Source: Christensenella sp. UBA3857
GTDB lineage: Bacteria; Bacillota; Clostridia; Christensenellales; CAG-138
DNA: 5,442 nt
Assembly (NCBI GenBank): GCA_002392505.1
Contig: DGHD01000029.1
Location: 52,889-58,330, forward strand
Reading direction: 5' to 3'
The first letter of the stretch is position 1. Each line of letters opens with the position of its first letter. The position numbers and the translations under genes are program-made. The notes below the pieces were generated by a model, which worked only from the letters and a program-made list of their open reading frames with translations, did not search any database and had not been told where the DNA came from. Below are positions 4,325-5,442 of the stretch, one piece after another.

Positions 4325-5442
4325 ATGGCAAAGAATGAACTTATAGAATCCGCAAAACAGATAGAGTCCAGGACGGCGGAGCTTCTGGAGCGCGTCAAGC
4401 TGCTTCAGAACGATCTCGGCGCCTCTCTTCAGCAGGCGAAGCGCCACGAGCTGAAGCTCATAGAGGCTGAGAAGGCCGCCGCTAAGGCGAAGGCGGAACG
4501 CGAAAGGGAGGAGAGAAGGAAGGAATTCCTCGAGTCCGAGCAGCAGACCGGCTTCTATTCCAGCGGCAGCGATGAAGACGAGACCCCCGAGGTAAAGCCC
4601 GCCGAGCCCGAAAAGGCGCCCGAGAAGCCTGCGGAGCAGGAGGCGGCGCCTGTTAAGCCCGCGGAGGAGACCAAACCCGCCGAGCCCGAAAAAGAGCCCG
4701 AGAAGGCGCCCGCAAAGCCCAGGGAGGACCGTCCGCGCACGGAGACAAAGCCCAGGCAGGAGGGGCGTACGCCCGCTGACAAACAGCGTCCGCGCACCGA
4801 TAAGCCCTATTCCGACAAGCCCGGCGACAGACCCAAGACCGACAAGCCATACGGCGACAAGAAGCCCGGCGACAGGAAGCCTTCGGGTCAGGGCGGCAAG
4901 TCAAAGCCCTCCGCTCCCGTGGTGATACCGCAGCCCGGCCGTCAGCATGAGAATAAGGGTCAGTACGTACGCACCTTCGATAACGACAAGAAGCAGCCCA
5001 GGAACAAGAAGGCCATGATGAAGGAAGCCGCTCCATCCGCCACCCAGTGGGACGACGAGGGCGCGTTCGGCAACCGCAGGAAGGCCTCGAAGAAGCAGGC
5101 GCAGCCCGTCCACAAGCCCGAGCCCGTCAAGATCGAAAAGGCGGTCATCACCGCCGAGAACATCACCGTTCGCGAGCTTTCGGAGAAGATCGGCAAGCCC
5201 GCCGCGGAGATCATTAAGAAGCTCTTCATGATGGGCACTATTGCCACCATCAATAACGAGATAGATTTCGAGACCTGCGAGCTCATAGCCGCCGATTATG
5301 ATATCGAGCTCGAGCTCAAGCTCGAAAAGACCGCGGAGGAAGCCCTCGCGGAGGCTGCGGGCGAGCAGGATACCGAGGAGAACCTCGTCGAGCGTCCGCC
5401 CGTCGTAACCATCATGGGTCACGTCGACCACGGCAAGACCTC
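4325..5442 (+). CDS. infB: Translation initiation factor IF-2 (N-terminal part, truncated by window end)
   Basis: IF-2 is the GTPase that brings initiator tRNA to the 30S subunit and promotes 50S joining. Visible are 372 residues. There is a charged, probably coiled-coil N-terminus (about 3-72) and a low-complexity linker rich in Lys, Pro, Glu, Asp and Arg (about 83-268) with repeats such as KPAEPEK (91-97 and 117-123) and DKPY (159-162 and 173-176). An IF2_N domain follows (about 273-325), then the start of the G domain with G1 motif GHVDHGKT (365-372) at the window edge. The ATG at 4325 has GGGGG (4312-4316) 8 nt upstream. I see only one IF2_N domain; the extreme N-terminus does not look like the usual one. 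An in-frame ATG pair at 5015-5020 behind AGGAAC is a possible internal start, as in E. coli IF2 isoforms, but weak. Confidence 0.95.
   Translation, partial: MAKNELIESAKQIESRTAELLERVKLLQNDLGASLQQAKRHELKLIEAEKAAAKAKAEREREERRKEFLESEQQTGFYSSGSDEDETPEVKPAEPEKAPEKPAEQEAAPVKPAEETKPAEPEKEPEKAPAKPREDRPRTETKPRQEGRTPADKQRPRTDKPYSDKPGDRPKTDKPYGDKKPGDRKPSGQGGKSKPSAPVVIPQPGRQHENKGQYVRTFDNDKKQPRNKKAMMKEAAPSATQWDDEGAFGNRRKASKKQAQPVHKPEPVKIEKAVITAENITVRELSEKIGKPAAEIIKKLFMMGTIATINNEIDFETCELIAADYDIELELKLEKTAEEALAEAAGEQDTEENLVERPPVVTIMGHVDHGKT

Noticed and set aside
4590..4900. Tandem repeats or a CRISPR-like array
   Set aside because: The repetition comes from codons of the low-complexity Lys/Pro/Glu/Asp linker of infB. 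Units are irregular and in frame, with no constant repeat and spacer structure.
1..5442. Mobile elements, phage genes, toxin-antitoxin or defence systems
   Set aside because: No transposase, integrase, terminal inverted repeats, target duplications or defence-type domains were seen. The window consists of core chromosomal genes and their control regions.

Overview
The window looks like chromosomal DNA from a moderately GC-rich, endospore-forming lineage of Bacillota (class Clostridia is my best guess). Three things point there: a full-length Spo0A-family protein, found only in that phylum; the gene order rimP-nusA-ylxR-ylxQ-infB, typical of Bacillota; and strong AGGAGG-type ribosome binding sites with sigma-A-like promoters. 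The genus cannot be read from the sequence.

Layout. Bases 1-88 hold the possible end of a rightward gene and a rho-independent terminator. A small leftward gene (87-305) encodes a DUF378 two-helix membrane protein, with a recognisable promoter near 403-431. Bases 306-842 are non-coding but structured: a cluster of four DnaA-box-like sequences (539-616), a long imperfect dyad (679-714) and a probable terminator for the next gene (725-798). A leftward spo0A-like gene follows (843-1661). Bases 1662-2100 are a divergent control region with TTTGTC motifs resembling 0A boxes, a leftward promoter for spo0A and a strong rightward promoter (1942-1970). After that comes an RNA leader with two hairpins. 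From 2101 to the right edge runs the transcription/translation operon rimP, nusA, ylxR (rnpM), ylxQ and infB; infB is cut off just after its G1 GTP-binding motif.

How the genes work together. The operon supplies 30S maturation (RimP), transcription elongation/termination control (NusA), two small RNA-binding proteins (YlxR, YlxQ) and initiation factor 2. Gaps are 15-22 nt or a 4-nt overlap, so it is probably one transcript, plausibly attenuated at the leader hairpin by factors it encodes.

The most notable observation is the Spo0A homologue. Its DNA-binding domain is well preserved, but its receiver lacks key phosphorylation residues: the acceptor Asp is Glu56, the acidic pair is Asp10-Gly11, and the switch Thr/Ser is Val85. 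This suggests a phosphorylation-independent or constitutively active Spo0A, or a second divergent copy. It lies beside a DnaA-box cluster with no dnaA gene in view. All functional statements are inferred from recalled family features; no database search was run.
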